The notes under the pieces are model-generated. The model saw nothing but the letters and a program-made list of their open reading frames with translations. It was not told the origin of the DNA and did not search any database. Of a stretch of 64,000 nt of DNA, positions 22,731 through 35,261 are shown one piece after another (the first letter of the stretch is position 1; each line of letters opens with the position of its first letter). The stretch spans positions 17,329,342 to 17,393,341 of the forward strand of contig OY783195.1 of the NCBI GenBank assembly GCA_963678675.1, given 5' to 3'. The stretch comes from Xiphydria camelus (lineage: Eukaryota > Arthropoda > Insecta > Hymenoptera > Xiphydriidae). Made by a program: the position numbers and the translations under genes.

Positions 22731-23532
22731 TTCGCGTAACTTTTTTTTTCTTCGGGAAATTATAAACCGATCGAAAACCATAAAGCATATATTCATAAAA
22801 CCTTACTTTTTAGCAATGAAACAATGATAAACGAGTAATCAAAGCTAATGTAACTTCATCCAGACAGCCAACGAAATAACTGATAAAATTATTATGTTAT
22901 TATTGGAAGGAAAGACTCAGTACTTTCAAGTCTGCTTCTTCTGTTTCTAATGCAATATGGCATCGGTTTTTAAACATATTTCATTTAAAAAATGATGAAA
23001 TAATGGTAAGTTACCTCAGCATACAGAACACACGTAATTTAGATGCAACTATATACCACTGTTTTAATATTTCAAGCACAGAAAGATCGTACTTACCTAG
23101 TAAAAATATATGATATTCATACGGCTAAAGTAAGTACACAAATAAATAAATAAGTTTAACAAATCTATATTATCCATCCGTATACCCTCCATTGAAGCAT
23201 TACGCCTTAAAAAGGTGATTTTACTTATTGCAAATACGAATTTATTATGAAAACGTATCGGGATGTAAAAATAATATTTTTTCTTAATATTATTTAACTC
23301 CAATTTAAATTTATTAAAGTAAAAAGTTAAGAGATAATATTTACATATATTCTGTCTCGAGATATGTTCAAATGTGAATAATATTTATTGCAAAAGTAAA
23401 AATGTTGAAATGATTAACGTTATACGAGTAAACATTGTAGGGCGTTTCAGATTCTGACGCGCCTATCGGAGGGTTAACTGATTCTCAAATTGACCAATAA
23501 ATATTCTGCCCAGAATTCTAATCTTACCGTTA
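22731..23532. other. Unassigned AT-rich DNA
   Basis: Nothing recognisable. The phrase CGGAGGGTTAAC near 23,468 recurs near 39,312. Confidence 0.35.
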
Positions 23533-24537
23533 AGTGACATAACTTTGACCGAAATTAAACGTCAAATATAAATATCTTTGCTTGGGCTTTAGCTTATTTG
23601 TTCGTTTAGTCGCCCACTTGGGGGCTCAATATAACCCTTTAAATTACACCATTACGATTTTTATTTGCAAATTGTATTAAGCCATTTAAAAAAAATCCTA
23701 GTGGTTAAAGTTAGGAACGATGGACATAACTTTGACCGACCCCTTAAAATAGACGTTATATTAAAGTTAAAGCCTCTGTTCTATAACATTAACCGTCAGA
23801 TTTGCTTTTAAAAAATATTAGGTAGGTAGTAAAACAGTTTCCGCTTATTTTAAAGCAAAACATTAGACAAAAAATTAAAAAATAAATCATTTTATTCTTA
23901 TAAATCTTAGGGATAGGTACCTACCAAAACAGTGAAGTCTTAGTAAAAACAAAATAAACATAAAATAAACAAACAAACAAAACCAATGTAAAAAATTCTA
24001 AACACGTTTGAACAAAAATAAAAATTGAAATAAATGAACAATAAAGGGAAAATAATCATTCTATTTTTAGTTGTAGGTTGTCAATATCTTTAAATAATAA
24101 CCCGCGTTTAGTATCAAGGGGTTTATTCAATTTAAAAACAATAGCGTCTTTAGACACTACTGATGTATCATCTGCTATAGGCCAACAAATTTTAATTTTT
24201 TATTTCGCATGAATTTTATTTCGAATTCGTGTCCCACGGAAATTATTTGGCCAACATAATATTTTGGTTGTCATTTCACATTATATTCACATTTTTTAAA
24301 AAATATTAAAAAATACACGGCAGATTTGGTTTAAAGTTAATACAATCACATCACAATAATATAAATCACTTACCTGCGTAATATTGTTGATTAAAACGAG
24401 GCAATTTTTGAGCACCGATAGGAAGTTTATAAGCTTTAAATTCGACGGTTGCTATTATCACTACTTCATAAATTCGGTTAATATCATTTTCTGTAATTGT
24501 GGTTAATGTTACATCCCCGGTCAAAGTTAGGTCACCT
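23533..24537. mobile_element. 1-kb TIR element with TA duplication
   Basis: AGTGACATAACTTTGACCG at the left is matched inverted at the right (CGGTCAAAGTTAGGTCACCT), with TA at 23,531-23,532 and 24,538-24,539. An additional internal copy, GACATAACTTTGACCGACC, occurs at about 23,728. Very AT-rich and non-coding; a Tc1/mariner/pogo-type non-autonomous element is the likely class. Confidence 0.6.
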
Positions 24538-24630
24538 TACGGTATCATTTGTCGTTGAGATAAGTCTTGGCAAAAATGAAATGCACCTCGTACGAACCTC
24601 CTGATTGTGAGCGGATTACATCACATATAC

Positions 24631-24790
24631 TATTGGTATTAGCAAAAAATCAGTTCTGTAGATTTATTAAATAATCTGATATGTAAGGCGAACTGATGAT
24701 GTCATGACGAAACTATTCTTAAGAAAGGAGCGCGTAGGGTCCGCTCTCAAATATCGTATAAATGTTTATATGAAACGATATACACCTAGA
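24631..24790 (+). repeat. copia 5' LTR, left part
   Basis: It matches 44,190-44,349 with few differences and begins TATTGGTATTAGC. It is cut in the purine-rich tract following CACCTAGAGA, where two non-LTR elements and (GA)n repeats are lodged. Confidence 0.85.
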
Positions 24791-24874
24791 GAGAGAGGGG
24801 GGAGGGGGAGAGGGAGAGAGGGAGAGAGGGAGGGAGAGAGAGAGAGAGGGGGGAGAGGGAGGGAGGGAGAGAGA
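24791..24874. repeat. (GA)n/(GGGA)n purine tract
   Basis: Pure purine run at the junction between the copia LTR and the 3' end of the first non-LTR element. Confidence 0.9.
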
Positions 24875-25190
24875 TTGATTGATTGATTGATAGTATGTTT
24901 ATTGCCCAGAATTGAACAAAGGTTGCGTAACAATGCTACACAGTAAGCATTTATGTGATCTTATAGTATAGTTAAACAATAGAGTATATAGGTATAAGTA
25001 AAGTATAAGAAATAAGTATATATATAAATGTATGATAAACAACGATGAGAGTGCTCTCTCTTACGATCACAAATATAGAATTACAGTAATAAGCAGAGTG
25101 CCTACGAGTAAACATTAGATTGCCAAACGACCCGCCACCCAAGCAACAATAGACAAACCGTTCCTTGATTTTATATACCAATACAATAGA

Positions 25191-28079
25191 TTAATGCGCA
25201 TTACCGTGATCTGGAGTTTCCAGCCTATTAAGGTGATTTTTAAAGATATGTCTAAAGGCTGAACGAGACGGTGCCTGCTTGGCCTCATTCGGTACCGAGT
25301 TCCAGATATAAGGAGCTGTGACAGCGAAGGCACTCCTATAAGCATCAGTCCTGTAGCCTGGTATTTGGAGCAAATGAGTTACTTCATTTCTTAGTGGTCG
25401 CCGGGCTGTATGGCTAATAAGCAAATCTTTAAGGAAGTGTGTCTCCTCTCGGAGAACACTAAATGTTAGACAAGCCACTGCACAAGTTCTTGAGCTCCCC
25501 ACCGATAGCCAGCCCAACTGACGACGGTACTGCGTAATCGGCGAGTCACGCGGCAGGTTAAATATGTACCTAATGCCCCTGTTGACCAGCCTCTGTAACC
25601 TCAAGTCAACCTCAGCACTGGCACCAACGAGAGCGACAGAGCAATAGTTTATATAAGGAAGGACCAGTGCTGCGACCAAACACTTGCGAAGATTGACGTC
25701 CGTGTAGTCACGGAGTTGATTTAGCTTGTAGTAGACGCCATTGACCTGAGATGTAATGCTGGCCAGATGCTTACGGAATGTCATTTTTGAATCCAGTATC
25801 ACTCCCAGATTTCTAACTGTCGCCTCGAAGGGGATGGTGTTGAGGTTATTTCCCAGTGGTGGAAGATGATCAAAATTTATTTGGTTGACAAGACGACTAT
25901 TGCCCAGAACGATGGCCTTGGTCTTAGCTATATTGAGACGGAGGCGATTCGCAGCTGCCCATGTTTCAATCGCCAAGATATCCTTGTTAAGCTTACGGAT
26001 ACAGTCCGGGAGATCAGCTGGCGCGCATGTCACGTATATTTGCAAATCATCGGCGAACAATAAACGCTTTGCCGTCCTGGTCACCGTCCCGACATCATTA
26101 ATATAAAGTGAAAACAGCAGTGGTCCCAATACGGACCCTTGGGGAACGCCGGTGTTTGTTGAAATCCAGTTCGTAAGCAGGTTGTTATCATATTTGACCG
26201 CTTGCTGCCTTCCTGCCAAGTACGATAATATCCATTTCCTCGCCATATGTGAAAAACCGATTTTTGCCAGCTTCTGTAGAAGCAAATCATGGGGTACAGT
26301 ATCAAACGCCTTTGAAAAGTCAAATAGCACCAGAACAGTGACTTGACGCCTGTCCATTCCGCATCTGACATCATTTATCAGTTTTACAAGGGCCGTCTCC
26401 GTACTGTACCCTGCACGAAATCCACACTGCCATGGATCCAACACTGAGTAACGTTTTATATACTCCGATATTTGGTCAAAGATCAGACGCTCGAGGACCT
26501 TGCTGAGGGTAGGCAGAAGTGAAATTAGCCGATAATCGCTGGAGGTTCTCGGCGTGGCAAGCTTGTTTATCGGGACCACTATAGCTCTCTTCCAGGCAAC
26601 GGGGAACTCGCAGTCAGTGATTGACCGGTTGAAGATCGAGACCAGGAAACCAATGATTATATGTAGAGTCGGGAGGAGCATCCTCAAGCCAAGGCCATCA
26701 GCACCAGTGGCGTTCGACTTGGATTTTCGGACAGCACTCTCAACCATTTCAGCCGTGACTGGTTTAAGGACTAGCTCCGGTCTATCGAGCAGTTGTGGAG
26801 GATTAGCAGCTTCAACATTGCTGATTAGAGGTACAGACGAGGGCAAAGGCGTACTGGTTGAGATCTGGGCAAGGTCGAAGTTGAGCTGCTCAGGCACCAC
26901 AACGAGTGGTGGTGAACTTGTGGCCTTGATCAGTCCCAAGCTCCTCAGCTCCTGCCACATGGCCGATGGTGACAGCCCCTCCAGCCTTGCACGATAGTAA
27001 GCTGCTCTGGCATCCGCCAATGAGGAGCAGAGCCGATCACGTGCTTTGCGATAATCATTAAGATCCTTTTGCCTGTTGTTGCGCCTGTACCTCCGATATG
27101 TAGTCCGAACAATGCGCTGGGCGAGTTTGAGTTCCGGCGACATCCACGGTGCATGCTTCTTGGAATTGACCCTGAGAGTAGTAATGGGTGCCACAGCGTC
27201 GAGAATAGCAAAGAAGCTCTCATAAAAGGCCTTCAGGGCACCATCCACCGTGGAGGCACTGGAGAATTCCTCCCAATCGATCGATCCCAACAATACTTGC
27301 GTATCCGGCTCAGCCAGTCTACTAAGCCTACGCGTTCCAATGGTCTTGGGTTGAGGGCGAATGCTCTGGATAGCAATTTCGACATAAATGAGGTGATGTC
27401 CAGCTCCCAGCGGGGTTTCGGACTTTCCCCAAGACTGAACACTGTCGGATTCGTCCACCATACATAGATCGAGCCAAGTTGAAGAGGTACTAGTAATATG
27501 GGTGACTCCGTGATCCACTAGCTTGAGCGAGAGGTCCTGCATGAGCGTTCGGATAAATTTTGAATCATGACTGTCACCCAGCTGATCAGCGTTGAAATCC
27601 CCCATGAGTACCTTATGGGCATAACCGTCCATTGCCGTTGATAATTTTTGTCCAAGGTCCACAGGAGTGGTGAATGCCACATGTGGTGGCCGATACACAA
27701 CTCCAACAAAGATTGGAGGTGACTCAGATCCCTTCAACTCACACATTAAAAATTCAACCATGCCTGTCCTGCCATTAGTGTTGGAGTTGACGATGATCGA
27801 TGCAGAAAATGTTTCATGGACATAAAGGGCAACTCCACCACCGTGAACATTCCGATCGCACCTGAGAATGGAGTAGCCGGACAGCCCCACCAAGGAGTCA
27901 GGAATATCCGGAGCCAGCCAAGTCTCAGTTACAGCAATGGCGTGGTATAATGGTTCGGAGTCCAAGTGGGCCTTGAGTAGATCAAGATGCGAGCGAAGTG
28001 AGTTTGAATTCAGGCAACAAAGTCGGAGACTGGAATTTACTTGAGTAATGGTGATGCTCGGGCGGACAGGTCGATGGCA
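25191..28079 (-). CDS. Non-LTR ORF2: endonuclease-reverse transcriptase
   Basis: The product nicks target DNA and copies element RNA at the nick. From the first ATG (27,965) there are 924 codons, but the endonuclease start (a LNSNSLRSHLDLLK-like block) lies upstream without ATG, so the frame is given from just after the ORF1 stop. Endonuclease motifs (numbered from ATG): VTETW (12-16), HGGGVALY, VVYRPP, MGDFNAD (about 120) and GHHLIY (about 188). The reverse transcriptase spans about 410-690, with FRAGYSTETA, DFSKAFDTV, GVPQGSVLGP and FADD (about 638). No stop interrupts it. It lacks an RNase H domain. It is probably translated by re-initiation or readthrough at the UAAUG junction with ORF1. 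Confidence 0.9.
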   Translation of the reverse strand, partial: CHRPVRPSITITQVNSSLRLCCLNSNSLRSHLDLLKAHLDSEPLYHAIAVTETWLAPDIPDSLVGLSGYSILRCDRNVHGGGVALYVHETFSASIIVNSNTNGRTGMVEFLMCELKGSESPPIFVGVVYRPPHVAFTTPVDLGQKLSTAMDGYAHKVLMGDFNADQLGDSHDSKFIRTLMQDLSLKLVDHGVTHITSTSSTWLDLCMVDESDSVQSWGKSETPLGAGHHLIYVEIAIQSIRPQPKTIGTRRLSRLAEPDTQVLLGSIDWEEFSSASTVDGALKAFYESFFAILDAVAPITTLRVNSKKHAPWMSPELKLAQRIVRTTYRRYRRNNRQKDLNDYRKARDRLCSSLADARAAYYRARLEGLSPSAMWQELRSLGLIKATSSPPLVVVPEQLNFDLAQISTSTPLPSSVPLISNVEAANPPQLLDRPELVLKPVTAEMVESAVRKSKSNATGADGLGLRMLLPTLHIIIGFLVSIFNRSITDCEFPVAWKRAIVVPINKLATPRTSSDYRLISLLPTLSKVLERLIFDQISEYIKRYSVLDPWQCGFRAGYSTETALVKLINDVRCGMDRRQVTVLVLFDFSKAFDTVPHDLLLQKLAKIGFSHMARKWILSYLAGRQQAVKYDNNLLTNWISTNTGVPQGSVLGPLLFSLYINDVGTVTRTAKRLLFADDLQIYVTCAPADLPDCIRKLNKDILAIETWAAANRLRLNIAKTKAIVLGNSRLVNQINFDHLPPLGNNLNTIPFEATVRNLGVILDSKMTFRKHLASITSQVNGVYYKLNQLRDYTDVNLRKCLVAALVLPYINYCSVALVGASAEVDLRLQRLVNRGIRYIFNLPRDSPITQYRRQLGWLSVGSSRTCAVACLTFSVLREETHFLKDLLISHTARRPLRNEVTHLLQIPGYRTDAYRSAFAVTAPYIWNSVPNEAKQAPSRSAFRHIFKNHLNRLETPDHGNAH

Positions 28080-28082
28080 TTA
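28078..28082 (-). promoter_or_regulatory. TAATG stop-start junction between ORF1 and ORF2
   Basis: The ORF1 stop TAA (28,082-28,080) overlaps an ATG (28,080-28,078). A TAATG coupling signal is known for ORF1/ORF2 of some non-LTR elements such as SART1. Here the ATG frame closes after about 32 codons, while the endonuclease continues in the same frame as ORF1. Confidence 0.45.
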
Positions 28083-29039
28083 TTCCTGCTGAGTTGAATA
28101 TAATTGGACAATTTTGGGAATGTCAGCCTCCGAATTGATGATTTGTACTAATGCTCCCTCACGAGCTTTAGCAAACACTGTTGAGTTCCTACACCAAACA
28201 TACTTGAACCCAACCTCTTTCAAAGCACTTTTGGCCACATTAAGGAGCTTTAAAACATTCGATGGAATCAGTTGGTTTATGCTGATGATCGGATCTCCAG
28301 TCTGTGCTGCGAAAGAGACTTCAGCAGTGGTTACGTCCTTATCGAGTTGCGAAAGTCTCAGAGTACCAAAAGCCCTCTTGGCATTGAATAGCCGAGTAGC
28401 CAGCACTGGTTCCCTGCACACTACTGTAAACGGTACTCTTTTCGGTGTAATTGGTTGATCACCAACTGCTTGTTTCCTCAGTAGCCGAGCACTGAGCAGA
28501 TCACCAGGTTTCAGGTCAACTTTAAGCACTTTCGCCACTGCAGAAGTAACTCGGATAAGCTCAGTCTCAATGGTATCACTGGTTTGGCCGAAGGTGAGAC
28601 CAGATACAACGAGCTCAGTTTGCTCGCTGCGATTTGACGGCTTCCGTTGCAGTCTTAGAGCATTGGCATTCGTCGCAGCAACCAATCTAGAGTAGTCATT
28701 TGACGATGAGGTTCCAACTCCGTCAACTGTTTGTAACTGGTCAAACCTAGCCTCCAGTGCCCTGAACGAGTTCCGCAGATCTTCGTTCTCCTTGGCCAGT
28801 CGATCCGTTTTATCAGACAACTGCCCAGTGGAGGTCTTTAGGGCGGCTACGTCAGTGGTGACTGACTCAACGGTAGTTTTCATAGTTTGTAGTTCCTGGA
28901 GTATCCCATATTGTTTCGTCTGCGTATCGGAAATAGCCTTGAGCTGGTCCATCACACAGGCTAGCGAAATCTCCGGTGCAGGATTGGCTCTGGTGGCTCT
29001 CCTAAGCTTAAAGTTTGACATTATCAACTTCCTCGTCAC
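28080..29039 (-). CDS. Non-LTR ORF1: coiled-coil nucleic-acid-binding protein
   Basis: It is 319 codons from the ATG at 29,039 (a second ATG lies at 29,021). A coiled-coil region covers residues about 50-105 (LKTSTGQLSDKTDRLAKEN). After this comes a globular part starting LVVSGLTFGQ, similar in layout to ORF1 of the element at 29,732-31,607 (VVISGLCEL). Such proteins bind element RNA and form particles. No zinc finger is visible. An overlapping minus-strand frame from an ATG at 29,136 begins MADGPQNPRP and runs into this region one base out of frame. The original start may therefore have been there, with a frameshift near 29,020. Confidence 0.75.
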   Translation of the reverse strand: MTRKLIMSNFKLRRATRANPAPEISLACVMDQLKAISDTQTKQYGILQELQTMKTTVESVTTDVAALKTSTGQLSDKTDRLAKENEDLRNSFRALEARFDQLQTVDGVGTSSSNDYSRLVAATNANALRLQRKPSNRSEQTELVVSGLTFGQTSDTIETELIRVTSAVAKVLKVDLKPGDLLSARLLRKQAVGDQPITPKRVPFTVVCREPVLATRLFNAKRAFGTLRLSQLDKDVTTAEVSFAAQTGDPIISINQLIPSNVLKLLNVAKSALKEVGFKYVWCRNSTVFAKAREGALVQIINSEADIPKIVQLYSTQQE

Positions 29040-29390
29040 CTCTTCGTTTCCGACTTGCGTCAGATTTGCATGATGATGCCGATGAATCAGACTCTGCGGG
29101 TGAGGAGGGACGCGGATTTTGAGGCCCGTCAGCCATAGTAACCGTAAATGGAGGTAGTCCTGCAGCTTAAGATCGCTTTGATTTACAGATGAAGTTCCCG
29201 CTGCTCAGTGCGTATGCAATAGGGATAAGGGTCGGGGCCCTATCAACGGTCGGTAATGTAGGGAGCTAACGTCCAACCGCTCTAGTGATTAGTTGGATCA
29301 GCAACCGCCAGGATGTAGCACTCGCGTATTCCTTAGCCCAGAAGCGAGAAGCATGCGCAATGCGGCTGCGCAGCAAACAGAATTTAACAA

Positions 29391-29590
29391 NNNNNNNNNN
29401 NNNNNNNNNNNNNNNNNNNNNNNNNNNNNNNNNNNNNNNNNNNNNNNNNNNNNNNNNNNNNNNNNNNNNNNNNNNNNNNNNNNNNNNNNNNNNNNNNNNN
29501 NNNNNNNNNNNNNNNNNNNNNNNNNNNNNNNNNNNNNNNNNNNNNNNNNNNNNNNNNNNNNNNNNNNNNNNNNNNNNNNNNNNNNNNNNN
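29391..29590. other. Assembly gap (200 N)
   Basis: Exactly 200 undetermined bases, followed directly by (GGGA)n. The gap hides the 5' end of the first non-LTR element and part of a purine microsatellite. Confidence 0.95.

Positions 29591-31610
<2,020 letters not shown>

Positions 31611-31670
<60 letters not shown>
31611..31670. repeat. (GA)n microsatellite
   Basis: Thirty GA units, directly followed by ACTAAGGACC, the resumption of the copia 5' LTR. Confidence 0.95.
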
Positions 31671-31672
<2 letters not shown>

Positions 31673-31840
31673 TAAGGACCAAGTGCATTAGAAATCTTTC
31701 TTTGTGCGTTAGACTCTCGGAGCTCCTAAGAGTAAAGACGTTTGTCGCGTTTAATTAATAAAATTATCACTTCTCCACTCAACCACAGAGTGTTTTTATT
31801 TAATTCATTCCATATCACCTGGCTTTCGTAATAATCAACG
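31671..31840 (+). repeat. copia 5' LTR, right part
   Basis: It matches 44,367-44,536 almost base for base, from ACTAAGGACCAAG to AATAATCAACG. It carries the R/U5-type region. Confidence 0.85.
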
Positions 31841-31854
31841 GGTTATGGGCCCAG
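31841..31854 (+). promoter_or_regulatory. copia primer-binding site
   Basis: GGTTATGGGCCCAG starts directly after the LTR. The same motif serves Drosophila copia, which is primed by an internal part of initiator-Met tRNA (half-tRNA priming); use of the same primer here is inferred. Confidence 0.75.
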
Positions 31855-31951
31855 GCATAGATTGGAGTGATTAATTAAAATATATAAAAACTCGTTATTG
31901 ACACTGTAAGTGCAAATGTGAATAAGGTGTTTCTTAAAAAAAAAATAATCA

Positions 31952-32794
31952 GTGACAATGAGTGACGAAAGAAAAAGAAAAAGAAAAAACATTAATCCTT
32001 TTAATGGTGAGAAGTATGCCATCTGGAAATTCCGAATCCGATCAGTGATTGAGGAAGAAGATGTACTGGACGTTCTGAACAAAACACCTCCTGAAAAATT
32101 GATTGATAAATGGAGAAAGGCAGAAAGAGTGGCAAAAGCTATAATCATCGAACACCTGAGTGACTCAATGCTTACTTTTGCAACAGAAACTGACACCGCG
32201 ATGGATATAATAAAGAAACTAGACGAAATATATAAGCGACAAAGCTTGGCAGCACAACTGGCAGCAGAAAAGAAATTATTAAGTTTTAAATTAAAAGAAG
32301 ACAGACCACTAACGAGCCATTTTATACTTTTTGATGAAATGATAATTGAATTGCAATCTGCCGGAGGAACTTTGAATGAAATGAATAAAGTAGCCAGATT
32401 ACTGTTAACACTACCCAAAGCATATGATTCGGTTATAACAGCGATTCAAACTCTCACGGACGACAAGTTAAGTTTGGCATTCGTAAAAACCAGGCTATTG
32501 GATTACGAAATAAAATTTAAAAAAGAAAACAGTGACACAAGTGCAAAAGTTTTGCACGCCGAAACTCAATTTCGAGAAAAAGTGCAAAGGAAGAATAATG
32601 GAAAAAATAATGGAACCGAACGTAAATCAAAAAAATTTAGACAAAATTTTAAACAAAGAAAATTCAATAAATTTTCACAAAGTTTCAATCCACACAACAA
32701 TCAATATGTTAAAATTAATAACGCAAGGAAATGTGAGCACTCTGCGGAAGAAAAAATCACGAAAAGAAAAATTGCTTTTATTACAAAAGAATGA
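31952..32794 (+). pseudogene. copia gag
   Basis: Begins MSDERKRKRKNINPFNGEKY and continues with the helical core typical of copia gag (UBN2/retrotran-gag type), including WKFRIRSVI, LLLTLPKAYD and the LLDYEIKFK region, then a Lys/Asn-rich basic stretch. It forms the particle shell. A nucleocapsid CCHC knuckle should follow at about 32,731-32,775. In this copy only its first Cys is in frame, because two extra bases near 32,741 shift the reading. The frame then ends at 32,794, cutting gag from protease. Confidence 0.8.
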
Positions 32795-32904
32795 CTCAAA
32801 GCACTGACGACCGCCAAAGACAATACAAACTGTCCAAATTCAAGATGATAATGGGAGCTTCGCATTTATGAGTGGAGTCGGATCTCTCTCAACCAATCAT
32901 TCAG

Positions 32905-33020
32905 ACACTGCAGATAAATCAACCATTCTACTGGATTCAGGTGCTACTGATCATTTAACTAATGATCTGGACATATTTGCTGTAACCGATTTGGAGGAAC
33001 CGATTAAAATAACAATTATG
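32905..33020 (+). pseudogene. copia protease fragment
   Basis: The plus strand encodes STILLDSGATDHLTND, the aspartic protease active site (DSGA) with the usual copia context, then VTDLEEPIKI. The reading is broken at about 33,020 by unrelated DNA and picks up again near 35,262. Confidence 0.75.
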
Positions 33021-33611
33021 TTCGGGGTAGCGACGCGATAGTCAGTGCGAAAATCTGACCCTTCCCTGAGGCTGCCAACGATATCTCCCGAACGTCTGTC
33101 AATGGCGAGTGACCCAAAGACAGGAGTGTTAAAGGGTTAAAGAAGTAAATGACGAACATTAATCCACTAAAATTATATATATTTAGAAAAGACAAAAAAA
33201 ACAGACGAGATATATTGATAATACTAAATTGACCAATTGAGAAACTTGTACACACAAAATAATAACATTGAATTTACGCGGATATTTAGTTTGAAGTGGA
33301 GATCAAGACGGAGCGTCGTGTCTCGTTGAGATCTAGATCGTAACTGCCTTCGGGTTTCGCTGGAAAATTTTCGAAGACTTCTCTCACGGGTCCGACACCC
33401 CGTGTCCGGAAAGGGAACAACGAACAGTTCGCTGTAGACCCGGATGCTGACCACATGTCGAACGGCACCCAACTCGGTCCCGAAAGAAGGACTGGTTTGT
33501 CTCCGAAATGGAGCGGTCGAATTTCGAGAAGTTTCCGAATTTATGGTTTCTCTAATGCCTACGGGGTGGTCGCATACCCCTCGTACATTGCTTTGTTCAA
33601 ACGGCACTTTT
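33021..33611. other. Unassigned insert in copia pol
   Basis: This 590-base stretch is not copia. It begins near GGGGTAGCGACGCGATAG and is followed by the Helentron at 33,612. A long minus-strand frame over 33,224-33,757 has no recognisable domain and crosses the Helentron end. I infer a further mobile element of unknown class into which the Helentron jumped. Confidence 0.4.
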
Positions 33612-33956
33612 TGAAGTGAAACTTCTATAGGCGCCTTGGCGTGAATCGGTTTTGCCGGAGTCAGGTATGTGACAAAAATCCGACACCATGAGTCATCACT
33701 GTGCCTTATGGGTCGAGCGTTTGGAGAGGGAAGGGAGGAATGTAGGATCGGTAACATCGCGGTTACTATTACCGGCGGACGTTAGCCTAGTAAGTTAGGT
33801 GACCTCACTGGCTCCCCGAATAAATTTGGCGCTTGCGTATACCTACAGCTGACTGGGGACCAGTATGGCGTCTTCATTCGTGTGCGTGCTGTAAGTGATA
33901 TTCATTTGTTTTGTTTTGTGCTATTTTTGAGTGAAATGTAATTGAATTAATTTATA

Positions 33957-34760
33957 ATGGCAAAATCAAATGCGCAGAAATGTAAGGAATATCGTGAGAG
34001 ACAACGTAAGAAGGATAACAGTAGTGTAAAAAAAGTGAAAAAGTCTGGGGCCCAACGCATGAGGAGAGTAGGTTACGAAAACAACTGAGAAATACAGTGA
34101 ATAAAATTTCCGACGATCAGTTATTAACCAGTGAACCTGAAAATCATAATGTGCAAAATGAAAATGACATTTTAGCTCATAACAATTCATCTTCGGTTCA
34201 ACCCGCTTTTGTTGACAATGATATCCGCGACAAGCCAGGACCATTCAATTTACGACGCAATGAACCAGGACCACGTGAACAAAATTTATGTCAGGGGACT
34301 TGCCATTTAGTCATTATAACCGAAATAAAATCGCTCATAGGGAATTCAATAAAAAGTTTATAAATAATTCTTTCGGTCATACGTGCTCTATTTGTGATAG
34401 GTTATGGTTTCAAGATGCTTTAAAAATTTCCGTTCGTGAACAAGATATTTTGAACGTAATTCTCCCTCGGATTGCTACACCTGTCGTCAAGCACTCAAAA
34501 AGAATACTATCCCTACAATGGCCACTTACAACGGTTTCAAATATCCACCGATACCCGACCATTTACCTCCACTAGATTTGGTATCAGAGCGATTTATATT
34601 TCCACGAATCCCCTTTATGCAGATTCGTCGATTGAGACATGTAACATGGTCAATATGGAATTTACGGACAGGTCATTAACGTACCAGTATCTGTGGACAC
34701 AATGGTTCATCAACTACCGTGAGGCGTTTGTGCATCAAAACTACATAAGATATCGGTAGT
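33957..34760 (+). pseudogene. Helentron Rep/helicase N-terminal region
   Basis: The ATG at 33,957 starts a basic region (KEYRERQRKKD). A one-base loss near 34,063, relative to the copy at 49,054, shifts the frame. Further pieces in other frames read HREFNKKFINNSFGHTCSIC, a Cys-containing block, and PRIPFMQIRRLRH, a DUF6570-type motif. These precede the Rep domain in helitron-type proteins. At least three frame changes make it a pseudogene. Confidence 0.6.
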
Positions 34761-34854
34761 TGATACTGGAGGATTACCGTATGAAATCACATTGTAAAGA
34801 GTACATACAACAAATATATAAAACTTCGTTGGTAACCTCAAAAAGAAACAAAAA

Positions 34855-35213
34855 CGTGTACAGGGTACACGCAACAGAAGTGAAACTTCATGCGTAAATC
34901 CACGAAATACTAATATTGAAAAACAAAATTAGAAAAATAAAGGTAAGGTGAAAAAAACAGAATAAAATGTAATCATGCAGTCAAGAAGGTGACGAGAAGT
35001 TTTGCGTATAATCATCAAGAAATAAACAGACGATTGGTATAATCATCAATAAATAAACAGACGCAAAACTTCTCGTCACATTCTTCACTGCATGATTACA
35101 TTTTATTCTGTTTTTTTCACATTACCTTTATTTTTCTAATTTTGTTTTTCAATATTAGTATTTCGTGGATTTACGCATGAAGTTTCACTTCTGTTGCGTG
35201 TACCCTGTACACG
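34855..35213. repeat. Palindrome of inverted Helentron 3' ends
   Basis: The arms 34,855-35,007 and 35,061-35,213 (153 bases each) are nearly perfect inverted copies. The 53-base spacer contains two direct copies of ATAATCATCAAGAAATAAAC (one slightly changed). Outer ends are the hairpins CGTGTACAGGGTACACG. Confidence 0.8.
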
Positions 35214-35261
35214 TTTTTGTTTTTTATCTTCGAAAAGGTCGCCTGTATAGTTTAAACGTTC

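Larger units (their letters stand above)
24873..29390 (-). mobile_element. CR1/Jockey-group non-LTR retrotransposon
   Basis: Reading the minus strand, the element runs from the sequence gap at 29,390 through ORF1 (28,080-29,039) and ORF2 (25,191-28,079) to a 3' region with AATAAA and four to five TCAA units at 24,873-24,891, directly abutting a (TC)n run. Short 3' tandem units instead of poly(A) are typical of CR1-like clades. There is no LTR and no RNase H. The 5' end is hidden by the gap. Both frames are open apart from an apparent frame change at the start of ORF1. Confidence 0.8.
33612..35213 (+). mobile_element. Helentron derivative with doubled 3' end
   Basis: The 5' end TGAAGTGAAACTTCTATAGG follows a T run. 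The 3' end is GAAGTTTCACTTCTGTTGCG plus the hairpin CGTGTACCCTGTACACG, followed by a T run. About 1.2 kb match the element at 48,576-49,396. It encodes the broken N-terminus of the Rep/helicase (33,957-34,760) and then a 359-base palindrome of inverted 3' ends. Rep, helicase and endonuclease are absent. Confidence 0.7.

Noticed and set aside
24704..24886. Gly/Arg/Glu-rich frame
   Set aside because: It translates the copia LTR and an adjacent purine tract.
33224..33757. 177-codon minus-strand frame
   Set aside because: No motif, and it crosses the Helentron 5' end, so it joins two unrelated sequences.
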